Part shown: positions 1 through 9,200 of the stretch, one piece after another
How the letters are laid out: each line of letters opens with the position of its first letter
Numbering within the stretch: position 1 is the first letter of the stretch
Assembly (NCBI GenBank): GCA_903847975.1
Contig: CAINFC010000148.1
Span: forward strand, 1-64,000
DNA: 64,000 nucleotides
Direction: 5' to 3'
Source: an uncultured Acidobacteriota bacterium
Lineage (GTDB): Bacteria; Acidobacteriota; UBA6911; CAINFC01
Notes under the pieces: model-generated
Database searches by the model: none
What the model was told of the DNA's origin: nothing
Seen by the model: the letters and a program-made list of their open reading frames with translations, nothing else
Position numbers and translations under genes: made by a program

Positions 1-95
1 GCATTTCCCAGCAATATTACAGCTTTTCTTTTACACCAGCACATAGAAATTCGGAAGGATTAACCGCTAAGTACTTCATTTAGTGATGCTTGAAA

Positions 96-170
<75 letters not shown>

Positions 171-185
171 TGCGGAGGCGGGACA

Positions 186-191
186 ATTATA
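186..191 (-). promoter_or_regulatory. Extended -10 box of the tRNA-Thr promoter
   Basis: On the minus strand TGCTATAAT is a perfect extended -10 element (TGn followed by TATAAT), 15 bases before the first tRNA base. The -35 position would fall inside the hpf hairpin and shows no good hexamer, so the extended -10 probably does the work. Inference from sequence only. Confidence 0.5.
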
Positions 192-225
192 GCACAAGCC
201 GGCGCCGGCGGGGGCCGGCTTGTGC
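192..225 (-). terminator. Hairpin downstream of hpf
   Basis: A perfect 12-bp inverted repeat (GCACAAGCCGGC with GCCGGCTTGTGC, 10-base loop) begins 11 bases after the hpf stop. There is no long T tract after it, only TATAATTGT, so it is either a weak intrinsic terminator or an RNA 3'-end stabiliser. It separates hpf from tRNA-Thr. Confidence 0.65.
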
Positions 226-235
226 GGAGAGTTTC

Positions 236-820
236 TTATTCGGTGCGGATCAGACCGACCTTTCCGTCTTTGCGGTTGTAAATGATGTTCACGGATTCCG
301 TATCGGCATCCCGATAGACCAGAAAATCCTTGCTGGACCCCTCCAGGGCCAGAAGAGCTTCTTCCAGCACCAGCGTTTTCTTGCGCTTGATGCTCTCGGC
401 AACCACCGGGGTGTGGCTCTTGACGTCCACTTCCACCTCCCTTTCGGCCGCCGCCTTGCGGGCCGCCGCCCGGGATTCCGGCTTGGGCTTAGGCTTGGCA
501 ACCGGGACAGCCGCTTTCCCGCCCAGCTGCCGCTTGTTGCCGATCGCCTTGGCTTTCCAGCGGATCCCCTGCCGCTCCAACTTGTCGATCGCCTTGTTGA
601 TGGAGACGTACATGTCTGAGCTTTCCTCGAGGCTGGTGGCATTGAAGAGCTTGGTGGTCATGACCAGTTCGGCAATGTGGCGGTGCTTCTGGACACTTAA
701 AATCACATGAATGTGAATCGGCTCCACGAAGAGCTTCGGAAACTTCCGGAGCTGCTTGTTGATCCGTGCCATCAGCGCTTCGGTGATTTCAATATTTCTT
801 CCCGTGTATTCGAGCTTCAT
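236..820 (-). CDS. hpf: Ribosome hibernation promoting factor, long form
   Basis: 194 residues. The N-terminal ~100 residues begin MKLEYTGRNIEITEAL and match the HPF/YfiA fold that binds the decoding region of the 30S subunit. A variable, Ala/Lys/Pro-rich linker (about 100-130) follows, then a conserved C-terminal domain containing ALLALEGSSKDFLVYRD, which in long-form HPF drives 100S ribosome dimerisation. Length fits the long form. It sits 30 bases downstream of rpoN, the common rpoN-hpf arrangement, so it is probably co-transcribed and induced on entry to stationary phase or starvation (family knowledge). Confidence 0.95.
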   Translation of the reverse strand: MKLEYTGRNIEITEALMARINKQLRKFPKLFVEPIHIHVILSVQKHRHIAELVMTTKLFNATSLEESSDMYVSINKAIDKLERQGIRWKAKAIGNKRQLGGKAAVPVAKPKPKPESRAAARKAAAEREVEVDVKSHTPVVAESIKRKKTLVLEEALLALEGSSKDFLVYRDADTESVNIIYNRKDGKVGLIRTE

Positions 821-850
821 AGGACATATCTCCGGCGAACATTAACCCTA

Positions 851-2317
851 TTAATATTGGTAATTGATTTTTCTCTCCCGGGATCCGGAAATGCGCATCT
901 GCTCACGGTACTTGGCCACCGTGCGCCGCGTGATCTGGATCCCCTGGGTTTTCAACATCCGAGACAACTGATCATCTGAGTATGGCTTGGTGGCATCCTC
1001 CTTTTGAATCATTTCCTTGATTTTGTTTTTTACGTTGAGTATGGAAATTTCTCCCCCGTCCTCCCGATCGACACCGGTGGTAAAAAACTTTCGCAATTCC
1101 ATCACGCCCTGCGGAGTATCCACATACTTGTTGGTCACCACCCGGCTGACCGTAGAGGAATGCACGCCCAGCTCGCCGGCCAGATCCTTGATCAGCATCG
1201 GCCGCAGGCCCCGTACGCCGTTTTCCAGAAAATCCCTCTGGCGCTGGATAATGCACTTGCAGACCCGGTAGAGCGTCTGCTGCCTCTGGTCGATGCTGCG
1301 GATCAGATCGACGGCGGAACGGAACTTCTCCCGAAGGAAATCGCGGGTTTCCGGGCTGGTTTTCGATCCCTTGATCATGCTCCGGTAGGAGCTGTTCAGC
1401 CGCAGCCGCGGCATCCCGTCATCGTTCATGAAGGCCACGAATTCGTTGTCCACTTTGGCAATGACCACTTCCGGAACCACGTACTGCGGCTCCGTGCTGT
1501 TGTATTTGCGGCCGGGAGCGGGATCCAGCGTGCGGATCACTTCCATGGCGGCGGAAAGGTCCTCGGGATCGCAGTTGAGGCGGGCGCAGATCTCCTTGAA
1601 CTTGTGGGCCTGCACCAGCCCCAGGTGCTCCTCCACCAGCTGCCTCTCCAGGGAGACATCCCGCTTAAAGGGCTTCAGCTGCAGCAGCAGGCATTCCTTC
1701 AGGTCCCGCGCAGCCACCCCTACGGGGTCAAATCCCTGCACCAGGGCCAGAGCGGCCTGTGCCTGTTCCATGGTGCACTTCTCGGTCTCGCAGAGCTCCT
1801 CCAGGGTCAGGTCCAGAAACCCGTCGGCATCCAGGTTGCCGATGATCTTTTCGGCCAGATCCCGGATCTCCGGCGTGCAGGGAGCCATGGCCAGCTGCCA
1901 GCCGAGGTGGTCGATGAGGCTGGTGGCATGCACCAGGAAGCTTTCGAAGGTCGGACGGTCGCTGTCCTCCGCCTCCCGCTCATGGGTGGGCGGCTCGGCA
2001 TCCAGGTATTCGCTGAAAAAGTCGTCGAAATCGATGTCGTCCAGCGCTTCCTTGGCCAAGGTGTCCTGGCCGTTCTCCGGCGGCTTGGCCTCCTCCTTGT
2101 CCGTCATGCCGACCGCTTCGTGAATTTCCTGGGTATCGTCCGATTCCCGGGCATCCTCCAGAATCGGGTTGGCGGTCATTTCCTGGGTGATCAGATCGCA
2201 AAGCTCCAGGTTCGACATGGTCAGCAGCTCTATTTTCTGAAGCAGGGAGGGCGTCAGGGTCAGCCGCTGGCTGAGAGTGGTTTGCAAGGACTGGCTTAAG
2301 CGGTGCTGATGTGCCAT
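851..2317 (-). CDS. rpoN: RNA polymerase sigma-54 factor
   Basis: 488 residues. The Gln/Leu-rich N-terminal activator-interacting region (SQSLQTTLSQRLTLTPSLLQ) is followed by an acidic stretch, the core-binding domain, a helix-turn-helix region (GVHSSTVSRVVTNKYVDTP) and the C-terminal RpoN box in the form TRRTVAKYRE. Sigma-54 recognises -24/-12 promoters and needs AAA+ activators; none is encoded in this window. The start at 2317 is the first Met and gives a standard N-terminus, though no clear Shine-Dalgarno sequence precedes it. The neighbours lptB (upstream) and hpf (downstream) form the order also found in enterobacteria. Confidence 0.97.
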   Translation of the reverse strand: MAHQHRLSQSLQTTLSQRLTLTPSLLQKIELLTMSNLELCDLITQEMTANPILEDARESDDTQEIHEAVGMTDKEEAKPPENGQDTLAKEALDDIDFDDFFSEYLDAEPPTHEREAEDSDRPTFESFLVHATSLIDHLGWQLAMAPCTPEIRDLAEKIIGNLDADGFLDLTLEELCETEKCTMEQAQAALALVQGFDPVGVAARDLKECLLLQLKPFKRDVSLERQLVEEHLGLVQAHKFKEICARLNCDPEDLSAAMEVIRTLDPAPGRKYNSTEPQYVVPEVVIAKVDNEFVAFMNDDGMPRLRLNSSYRSMIKGSKTSPETRDFLREKFRSAVDLIRSIDQRQQTLYRVCKCIIQRQRDFLENGVRGLRPMLIKDLAGELGVHSSTVSRVVTNKYVDTPQGVMELRKFFTTGVDREDGGEISILNVKNKIKEMIQKEDATKPYSDDQLSRMLKTQGIQITRRTVAKYREQMRISGSRERKINYQY

Positions 2318-2378
2318 AAGGAAATCGCCATATCAATCGAATGCAAGGTTCCGAGGAGGCCGACCGGCCGCCCTGCTT

Positions 2379-3104
2379 CTATCCCAAAGAGAAATGCTCC
2401 CCCAGATAAACCTTCCGGACTTCGGAATCGCCCGCCAGCTCTTTCGGCGTGCCCGATCGCAGAATTTTCCCGTCATTAATAATATAGGCCCGGTCCGTGA
2501 TGGCCAGGGTTTCCCGAACATTGTGATCCGTTATCAGTATCCCGATATTTCTTCTTTTCAGCTCGCGTATCATCCCCTGGATATCCAGGACCGCCAGCGG
2601 ATCGATTCCGGCAAACGGCTCATCCAGCAGGATAAAGGTCGGCGAGGTAACCAGAGCCCTGGCGATTTCCACCCTGCGCCGTTCCCCTCCGGAAAGCGTG
2701 TAGGCCTTCTGGTTTCTTAACGGATAAACCCCGAAGTCCTCCAGCAGGTCCTTCACCAGATTATTTCTTTCCCCGGCCGGCATGTCCAGGGTTTCTGCAA
2801 TGGCCAGCAGGTTTTCCAGAACCGTCAGCTTCCGAAAAACGGAAGCCTCCTGCGCGAGATAGCTGATTCCGTTCCTGGCCCGCTGATACATCGGCTGTTC
2901 GGCAATGTTCCTGTCGTTCAGAAGGATCTTCCCTTCGTCCGGAGCCGCCAGCCCAACAATCATGTAAAAGGTGGTGGTTTTCCCGGCCCCGTTGGGACCC
3001 AGCAACCCGACCACCTCACTTTTTCCGACCTTAAGGTTGACGCCCTGAACTACCGGCCTGCCGTTATAGGTCTTGGAAATACCTTCAGCAACAAGAACAG
3101 ACAT
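2379..3104 (-). CDS. lptB: LPS transport ABC ATPase LptB
   Basis: 241 residues from the chosen start MSVLVAEG. A full ABC nucleotide-binding domain is visible: Walker [11 protein letters not shown]-loop region [14 protein letters not shown] (typical of LptB), signature LSGGERRR, Walker [10 protein letters not shown] and switch histidine in ITDHN. LptB powers extraction of lipopolysaccharide from the inner membrane with LptFG and LptC. A TTG-initiated extension to 3119 is possible, but ATG at 3104 gives the family-typical N-terminus. It follows the LptC/LptA gene by 38 bases in one transcriptional unit with rpoN and hpf. Confidence 0.96.
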   Translation of the reverse strand: MSVLVAEGISKTYNGRPVVQGVNLKVGKSEVVGLLGPNGAGKTTTFYMIVGLAAPDEGKILLNDRNIAEQPMYQRARNGISYLAQEASVFRKLTVLENLLAIAETLDMPAGERNNLVKDLLEDFGVYPLRNQKAYTLSGGERRRVEIARALVTSPTFILLDEPFAGIDPLAVLDIQGMIRELKRRNIGILITDHNVRETLAITDRAYIINDGKILRSGTPKELAGDSEVRKVYLGEHFSLG

Positions 3105-3142
3105 AAACGAGAAAACCAATTTCTGTCAGCCCTTGGAGAAGG

Positions 3143-5587
3143 CTAACTCTCAACAAAAATCTTATCACCGGGGATGGTCAAAGTCAATCGGCTCCCGACG
3201 GTCCGACCCCGGGCCGGATCCCGGACTACGGCCGGTTTGCCGGTCAGTCTGATCCGCTGCCGAAGGGCATCGTAATTGCACTCCTCCCCTTCGCCCTGCA
3301 TGCCGTTGCGGGTCAGGCGGACACCGCCCCAGGCATCCATCCGGGAAAGGGTATCTCCCTTTTCATTCAGGTACGCCTTCAGGTGAGGAGCCCGTATCTG
3401 AAATTCCTCCGAAACCAGGGTCACGTTCTGCGCATATTCCAGGGTCCGCTCCCTGCTGGAATAGTCCAACCGGTCCCCGAATGCGGTGACCAGCCGGGCG
3501 GGGGCTCCCTCCTGCTCCGGCAACCGGTAGAGGACGGTGCGTACGCCTCCCGTAGCCTGCAGATTCCCGTTCTCCTGGTGAAAGAGAATCTGATCCGCGC
3601 CGATCGATTCGCTGCCGCTGGAGGCTTTGGCTTTGCGGCTATAGCGGATCGTTTTACCGGCCCGATCCACCTCCATGAGCTCCGCGGAGATCAGCAGCGG
3701 AGCGGCACTGTCGCCGAAGACCGGAAGGGAGGCGTCCTCCGCAGGGCCCTTTTTCCGCGGGAAAATGCTCTGAACCTCCCCTTCGGCCTTGAGCCGCTCC
3801 CCTTTGCGGAATATGTCCACTCTTTGCGCGGAGGTGCTCCCCTCCGCGTCCCATATCCTGGGATGCCCCAGAATTTCCCACTTCTCCTCGGCGGCCCGGT
3901 AGAGCGCCGATTCCGACACCACGCGCACATCCTCCTGCTCCATACGGAAAGCCCCGCTCATCTGCATCGTTTCCATCTGTCCGTCCGCCGGATTGAAAAC
4001 GACATGCAGCGCCTGCCCCTCCGCCCTTCTCTTCCCCTTGGGAAAAGACTCCTCCATGATCACCTCCGGTCCGGCATCCAGCCAGTCGGCGTTGGCCTGG
4101 TCCGCAGGAAAGTGGACCCGAAACTCACGGGCGGAAATGACGCGCTGCAGGGGAACCGTCGGCTCCCCGAAGCTCCGGCTTTCCAGCCGGCATCCGCCGG
4201 TTGCATAGGCCCGCAGGGGCGTTCTTTTCCGGGGGTAAAAGTCCACTTCCAGCTTCCTGGCGGTCAGGGTGTCGGAAACCACGGACGCCAGTCCGTTCAG
4301 CTCGAAGGCCGTCGCCAGAGCCGCCGCTTCGGGCGGGGCCGGCGCCTTTTTGGCCACCACATTCCCCTGGCCGGAAAGCCTGCCGAAAGACACCATTCCG
4401 GGCGTATCCTGAAAAGAGCCGTGCCATTGCCCGGCCCACATTTCCATAAGGTGATCCCGGTTCAGAAAGCGTATTTTCGCCGGATCCGGACATCGAACCT
4501 CGCGGGGCTCCGATCGTCCCGGAAAGAAATCGATCTCCAGGTTCCCTCCCTGCATCCAGACTCGCTCCCGGCCCGAGCTTTGGCCCAGCTCCGACTCCGG
4601 GCCGGCCTGCAGCCGCCGGACCATTCCGCTGGCACCCAGATCGATCCCGATCCGGGTGGACCGCAGCTCGAGGTCGCCCTTTTTTTCCTGCGAGGAGGTG
4701 CGCAGGACGGCCTGCTCCCTGGCCTCGATGGAGCGCAACTCGTTCTTCTCCGGATCGAATTTCAATTCCATGGCTACCGACTCCAGGCTCTGCTTCTCCT
4801 TTTCCCCTGACCACTCGAAGCGGGCGCCGCGATCCCCCAGCATTTCCTGTATGCTATGCCCCCCCTCCCCGAGGGAAAGATGAATCCTCTCGGCAGCCAG
4901 CACATAGGGGCCCTGGGCAATCTCGGCTTCCTGCAGAAAATCCAGCTGGTAATCCCGGGTCAGAACCGCACGATGGGACTGGATGCGGATCGGATCCCCC
5001 GGTGGCTTCCCGCCGGCAGAGGCCTCCTCCTGAAGATCAAAACGGGCCTCCTCCTGAATATGCAGCAGGCCGCTTTTGAAGTCGTATACGAAGCCCCGAC
5101 CCCGCCCCTTGAACCGCGGATGCTCAAACTGAAAGGGCTCCGAACTCCGGGCCACTTCCTCCTCCTTGAAGTACATCATGGAAGAGGTGGTCAAAAGGGT
5201 CCCTTCCTGGGAAAGGATACGAACCTTGCCCCGGAAGTCGGTCGTCCGCGAGGAAGGATCGTGAATCACGGACTCGCTCTGAATGGAGTCCTGGCGGCCT
5301 TCCTTCTCCCCGTAGTGGATGGAATCGATATCCTTCAGAACCTGCTTGCCATCGGCCGATTGCTCGTATTTGCTGGCCCGGATCCGGAGGATGGTCCGGT
5401 CCCCTCTGGTTTCGGTGTAGACCAGCCGGTCGAGCGACTGCCGGATGTTGGGCTGCAGGGGCTGTATTTCTTTGGTCGTCGATTCGGCCGGACGCCGGTT
5501 CCAGAGGCTGAAAAAGACGAGAAACAGGGCGATGCCGGCCCCCAGGGCCATGATCGGCCGCATCGACTTGAAAGCCAGCGGAGACAT
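3143..5587 (-). CDS. LptC/LptA-type periplasmic LPS transport protein (OstA-like repeats)
   Basis: 814 residues, far longer than typical LptC or LptA (each about 170-200 residues). One N-terminal membrane anchor lies at about residues 10-28, followed by an LptC-like beta-jellyroll (about 45-200; TETRGDRTILRIRASKYEQ) and then a long series of OstA-like beta segments. The C-terminal ~200 residues again resemble LptA (motifs such as IGADQILFHQENGNLQATGG and AWGGVRLTRNGMQGEGEEC). Position immediately before lptB supports a role in the LPS bridge. Inference: LptC and one or more LptA-like jellyrolls are fused into a single membrane-tethered periplasmic protein. Confidence 0.8.
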   Translation of the reverse strand: MSPLAFKSMRPIMALGAGIALFLVFFSLWNRRPAESTTKEIQPLQPNIRQSLDRLVYTETRGDRTILRIRASKYEQSADGKQVLKDIDSIHYGEKEGRQDSIQSESVIHDPSSRTTDFRGKVRILSQEGTLLTTSSMMYFKEEEVARSSEPFQFEHPRFKGRGRGFVYDFKSGLLHIQEEARFDLQEEASAGGKPPGDPIRIQSHRAVLTRDYQLDFLQEAEIAQGPYVLAAERIHLSLGEGGHSIQEMLGDRGARFEWSGEKEKQSLESVAMELKFDPEKNELRSIEAREQAVLRTSSQEKKGDLELRSTRIGIDLGASGMVRRLQAGPESELGQSSGRERVWMQGGNLEIDFFPGRSEPREVRCPDPAKIRFLNRDHLMEMWAGQWHGSFQDTPGMVSFGRLSGQGNVVAKKAPAPPEAAALATAFELNGLASVVSDTLTARKLEVDFYPRKRTPLRAYATGGCRLESRSFGEPTVPLQRVISAREFRVHFPADQANADWLDAGPEVIMEESFPKGKRRAEGQALHVVFNPADGQMETMQMSGAFRMEQEDVRVVSESALYRAAEEKWEILGHPRIWDAEGSTSAQRVDIFRKGERLKAEGEVQSIFPRKKGPAEDASLPVFGDSAAPLLISAELMEVDRAGKTIRYSRKAKASSGSESIGADQILFHQENGNLQATGGVRTVLYRLPEQEGAPARLVTAFGDRLDYSSRERTLEYAQNVTLVSEEFQIRAPHLKAYLNEKGDTLSRMDAWGGVRLTRNGMQGEGEECNYDALRQRIRLTGKPAVVRDPARGRTVGSRLTLTIPGDKIFVES

Positions 5588-5593
5588 CCGGCG

Positions 5594-6454
5594 CTATTTC
5601 TGTGCGGCGGCACGGCGGGCGGCCTGGCTCAGGGGGGAAACCGTCATGTCGGAAGTGTTGACTTTCCAGATAAAGGATTCCTCCTGGTTATCGTCCGTCC
5701 GGCGGGCCAGGACGGCGATCCAGACCTCGGGCTCCTCTTCCTTGACCGCCTTCCAGGAAGTGAACTGAAAGCCGTTCAGAGTGCTGCCCTGCAGGGCCGC
5801 CATGGAGGGTACCTTGTCGAGGAGAATCTTGTAGGCCGACTGGCTCAGCGCCGTAATCGCCGGCTCCGCCTTGGAAGCGCTTTCCCCGGCCGGCGGGCGC
5901 GGCGAATCGGCGCTCCCGGCGCCCCGGGAGCCACCACTCCCGACGGCGCGGCCCAGTCGGGGCGGCGTGGCTCTTCCCCGCCCCGGCTCCGTAGGCGGAC
6001 TGCTGTCGGCGGCTTGGTCGGCGCTCTCCTGGTCCTGCACCGGCTCCCGGGCCAGCGGCGCCAGCCTGGGCTTCCCCGCGGACTGGGAGGGCCGGACATC
6101 CTTTCGAGGCGCCGACAGCGGGTCGGGGCTGCTGTCCGCCTTCTTCGTTTCCGGGGGAATCGTCGTGGAAGGCGTTGCCAGCAGAGGCAGCGTGGGGGGC
6201 ACCGGAGCGGAAATTTCCTTCCTGGCCCCGATCGAAAAAATGATATCCAGCCGCTCCTCGATCCGCTTGCGGACCGAAGGGATCAGCAAAAAGGCCACCA
6301 GCAGCACCAGCACCGCCCCCAGGCTGACGTAAAGCCACAGAAACTCGGTTTTTACCGTACCCTTCTCGCGCCTGCCACCACCTCCGGCCGTGCGGCGGTT
6401 CCCGGTACCCTCCGGAAAGGTTTCGGCCCCCGGTTGTCCGGTCTCGTTCCTCAT
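5594..6454 (-). CDS. Hypothetical single-pass membrane protein
   Basis: 286 residues, no family recognised. It has a charged, Gly/Arg-rich cytoplasmic N-terminus, one transmembrane helix at about residues 38-58 (FLWLYVSLGAVLVLLVAFLL), a Pro/Ser/Ala-rich low-complexity spacer (about 85-190) and a compact C-terminal segment (about 190-286) with YKILLDKVPSMAALQGSTL and WIAVLARRTDDNQEESFIW. The ATG overlaps the prfB stop (ATGA), so it is translationally coupled to prfB, and it ends 6 bases before the LptC/LptA gene. Context hints at an envelope role; function unknown. Confidence 0.75.
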   Translation of the reverse strand: MRNETGQPGAETFPEGTGNRRTAGGGGRREKGTVKTEFLWLYVSLGAVLVLLVAFLLIPSVRKRIEERLDIIFSIGARKEISAPVPPTLPLLATPSTTIPPETKKADSSPDPLSAPRKDVRPSQSAGKPRLAPLAREPVQDQESADQAADSSPPTEPGRGRATPPRLGRAVGSGGSRGAGSADSPRPPAGESASKAEPAITALSQSAYKILLDKVPSMAALQGSTLNGFQFTSWKAVKEEEPEVWIAVLARRTDDNQEESFIWKVNTSDMTVSPLSQAARRAAAQK

Positions 6455-7609
6455 GATGTTTTCCCCTTGGCAGAAGAAGCCTTGCCCCTCGAGCTTTCCA
6501 TTTTCTTTCTCAACAGCAGAAACTGGTTGATGAACTCATCCAGGTCTCCGTCCAGCACCCGATCGGCATCGCCGACCTCATATTTGGTCCGGTGGTCCTT
6601 CACCATGCGGTAGGGATGAAGCACGTAGGAGCGGATCTGGCTCCCCCAGGCGATATCCTTCTTGGCATCCTCGATGGCCGCCGTGGCCGAACGCTGCTTT
6701 TCCAGCTCCAGCTCATAGAGCCGGGAACGAAGCACTCTCATGGCCATATCGCGGTTACGGTGCTGGGACCGCTCGTTCTGGCATTGCACCACGATGCCGG
6801 TCGGCAGATGGGTGATGCGGACCGCGGAATCGGTAACGTTGACATGCTGCCCCCCGGCTCCCGAAGACCGGTAGGTGTCCACCTTGAGTTCCTTTTCTTC
6901 AATCTGAACTTCGATGGTGTCGTCGATTTCCGGCGAAACGAATACGGAGGCGAACGAGGTGTGCCGCCGGTTGGCAGAGTCGAAAGGAGACAGCCGCACC
7001 AGCCGGTGCACTCCCGATTCGCAGGAAAGATAGCCGTAGGCCAGCTCGCCGGAGATGTGCAGGGTTACCGATTTGACGCCCGCTTCGTCGCCGGGCTGGT
7101 AATCCAGGGTCTGCACGCGGAATCCCCGGCGCTCCGCCCAGCGCAGATACATGCGCAGCAGCATCTCCGCCCAGTCCTGGGATTCCGTCCCGCCGGCCCC
7201 CGGATGAATTTCCATGATGGCGTTCAAGGCGTCGTGCTCGCCGGAAAGGAGCATTTCGGTCTCCATCCGGGTGGTGCGCCGGGCGAACTCCTCCACTTCA
7301 CGGGAGAGCTCGGCCAGAAAATCGGGATCCTGCTGCTCCCGGGCCAGCTCGAAAAATGCTTCCAGGTCGCCGACCTGCTGCTCCAGGGAGTCGGCTATGG
7401 CAATGCTTCTTTCCAGCCGGCTTCTGCGCTGGCCCAGATCCTGGGCCGCCTTGGGGTCCTGCCACAAGGCAGGATCGGCCATTTCCTTTTCCAGGTCGGC
7501 CAGAGCGGAACGCTTGGCAGGGGCGTCAAAGGTAGCTCCGGATCCGTTCGACCTTTTCCATCCATTCCTTAAAGTCGTTGACCAGTTCGCTGAGAGTACG
7601 TTCCGCCAT
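6451..7609 (-). CDS. prfB: Peptide chain release factor 2 (programmed +1 frameshift)
   Basis: RF2 recognises UGA and UAA and triggers peptide release. The body reads in one frame from position 7527 downward and contains the SPF stop-codon anticodon motif (RLVRLSPFDSANRR) and the catalytic GGQ loop (SSGAGGQHVNVTDS). The natural start is in the other frame: ATG at 7609 opens 27 codons ending in CTT, then an in-frame TGA at 7526-7528. Slipping +1 on CTTTGAC joins it to DAPAKRSALADLEKE. An uninterrupted upstream extension exists to 7713 but overlaps lnt and does not resemble RF2. The stop overlaps the following membrane-protein gene. Confidence 0.96.
7525..7531 (-). other. prfB programmed +1 frameshift site CTTTGAC
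   Basis: Minus-strand sequence TAC CTT TGA C matches the canonical RF2 autoregulatory slippery site. A Shine-Dalgarno-like CGGAG lies a few bases upstream, where bacterial prfB genes carry their internal stimulator. Low RF2 slows termination at this TGA and favours the shift, giving feedback control of RF2 level (established for the family). Confidence 0.95.
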
Positions 7610-7619
7610 GTTCCGTTTT

Positions 7620-9200
7620 TTATCCCTTCCTGTCGTTGCCTGTTCTTTTTCCTGACTGGCGGCCATGCCGGAAACCGGTCCAGGCCATGCCCGCCGCTAC
7701 AATCATAACACAAAGCAGCGGGAACCCATCCCCGATACGCAGATAAAGAGAGCGCTCCCGCTCCAGGGGGATGGACGCCTGAATCCGCCGCTGCTCGAAA
7801 AGCGGGCTCGGCTCGCGGATTTCTCCGAAAGGGGTAATCCAGGCGCTGATGCCGGAGTTGGCAGCCCGCAGCAGCGGCCGGCGGTTTTCAATGGCGCGGA
7901 CCACGGCCATCTGCAGGTGCTGCCAGGGAGCCGAGGTGCGCCCGTACCAGGCGTCGTTCGAAATGTTGACCAGCAGGCCGGCGTCTTCCCGGCTCAGCCG
8001 GCGGACCAGGTCGGGGAAAATGGTCTCGAAGCAGATGAAGACCCCGATACGGCAGGAAGGCAGCGGCATGGCGCCCGACAGGGTCCCGGCCGTAAAGGCC
8101 CCGACTTCCCGGGTCAGGGCTTCCGCAAAGCCGAAATACTCGGCATACGGAACGTACTCACCAAACGGCACGAGCCTGGTTTTGTGGTACTCGGACCGCA
8201 CTTTTCCGTCCGGGCCCATGAGCAGCGCACCGTTGAAATACCGGCTCGAATCGCCATCCCCGCGGGTGACGATATCGTTGAACAGCAGGAATCCCTTCCC
8301 CTCCGCCGCCAGAGACTGCAGCTGAAGGCGATACTCCTCATGATCGTAAAAACTGAAAGGGGTGGGCGACTCCGGCCGGACCACCAGAAGGGCCCCGTCC
8401 CGAAAAGCCTGCCGGGTCTGCGTCAGGTAGAAGCCCTGAAAAGCGTCCCTGGCCGCCGACAGGTCGTTGTCAAAAGCGATGTTTCCCTGTAAAACGGCCA
8501 CCGGCAGGGGCGGCTGCCCGGAGGCCGGCAGCGTGCGCCTGTGCAGCACGATCAGCCCATAGCACCAGGAGGCCGCCAAAAGAACGGCCATCGCCGTCCA
8601 GCCGAATCGTATTCCCCGGCCCAGCCTTCCCCAGATCAGCCTCCCGGTCACCAGCGCATTGACCAGCACGGCCAGAAAAGTCGGGCCGTAAATTCCGACC
8701 AGAGCCGCCGACTGCATGTACGCCAGGCAGGGGGTCAGGGCGTAGCCCAGCTGCCCCCAGGGGAAGCCCCCCATCGGGAAATAGGTGCGCAGCCACTCGA
8801 TGCCGGTCCACAGCGCCGGAACGAGGAACAGCGAACGGTCCGGCCCCAGGCCCCGGCAAAAAAACGCATATATCCAGGCAAAAAGGGCGTAGTACAGCCC
8901 CAGGACAGCAAGCAGCAGAATAAAAACCAGGCCGGAAGTCCAGGGATCCTGGTGGCCGAAGTTCATCATCACCGCGGGAATCCAGGGCAGGAGAACGGCA
9001 AAGAAGGAGATTCCCCAGATCCAGCCCAGGAAAGCGGCCCGGGGAAGCCGTCCGACCTCCCCGACCGCGGTGAAAAGCGGGATAAGAGCAAAAAAGGCCA
9101 GACCGGAGAAGCCGTGCTGCGGGAAGGAAAATCCGGCGGCAACCCCGGAAAAAACCGTCCGGAAAACCGGACTGTTCCAGATGCGATCCGCGTATTTCAA
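7620..9200 (-). CDS. lnt: Apolipoprotein N-acyltransferase
   Basis: 526 residues. The N-terminal half has several hydrophobic helices; the C-terminal half is a periplasmic nitrilase-type domain with the Glu-Lys-Cys triad visible as VRPESPTPFSFYD (E), YHKTRLVPFGEYVPY (K) and FICFETIFPDL (C). Lnt adds the third acyl chain to the N-terminal cysteine of lipoproteins. Translation appears to begin at TTG (9200), overlapping the TGA of the upstream SPOR gene; no ATG occurs near the conserved N-terminus, so TTG with translational coupling is the best choice. prfB starts 11 bases downstream. Confidence 0.94.
   Translation of the reverse strand: MKYADRIWNSPVFRTVFSGVAAGFSFPQHGFSGLAFFALIPLFTAVGEVGRLPRAAFLGWIWGISFFAVLLPWIPAVMMNFGHQDPWTSGLVFILLLAVLGLYYALFAWIYAFFCRGLGPDRSLFLVPALWTGIEWLRTYFPMGGFPWGQLGYALTPCLAYMQSAALVGIYGPTFLAVLVNALVTGRLIWGRLGRGIRFGWTAMAVLLAASWCYGLIVLHRRTLPASGQPPLPVAVLQGNIAFDNDLSAARDAFQGFYLTQTRQAFRDGALLVVRPESPTPFSFYDHEEYRLQLQSLAAEGKGFLLFNDIVTRGDGDSSRYFNGALLMGPDGKVRSEYHKTRLVPFGEYVPYAEYFGFAEALTREVGAFTAGTLSGAMPLPSCRIGVFICFETIFPDLVRRLSREDAGLLVNISNDAWYGRTSAPWQHLQMAVVRAIENRRPLLRAANSGISAWITPFGEIREPSPLFEQRRIQASIPLERERSLYLRIGDGFPLLCVMIVAAGMAWTGFRHGRQSGKRTGNDRKG

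Noticed and set aside
1004-2299. Long plus-strand open frame opposite rpoN (431 codons) and similar long frames opposite lptC/A, lnt, prfB, htpG and the IPT/TIG gene
   Set aside because: They lie opposite genes with clear conserved motifs, have no recognisable domains, are rich in Arg/Gly/Pro/His as expected from the complement of G+C-rich codons, and lack ribosome-binding sites.
6451-7713. prfB as a frameshifted pseudogene or as a gene starting at 7713
   Set aside because: The interruption is the conserved CTTTGAC site with an upstream stimulator and a proper RF2 N-terminus; the 7713 extension does not resemble RF2 and overlaps lnt.
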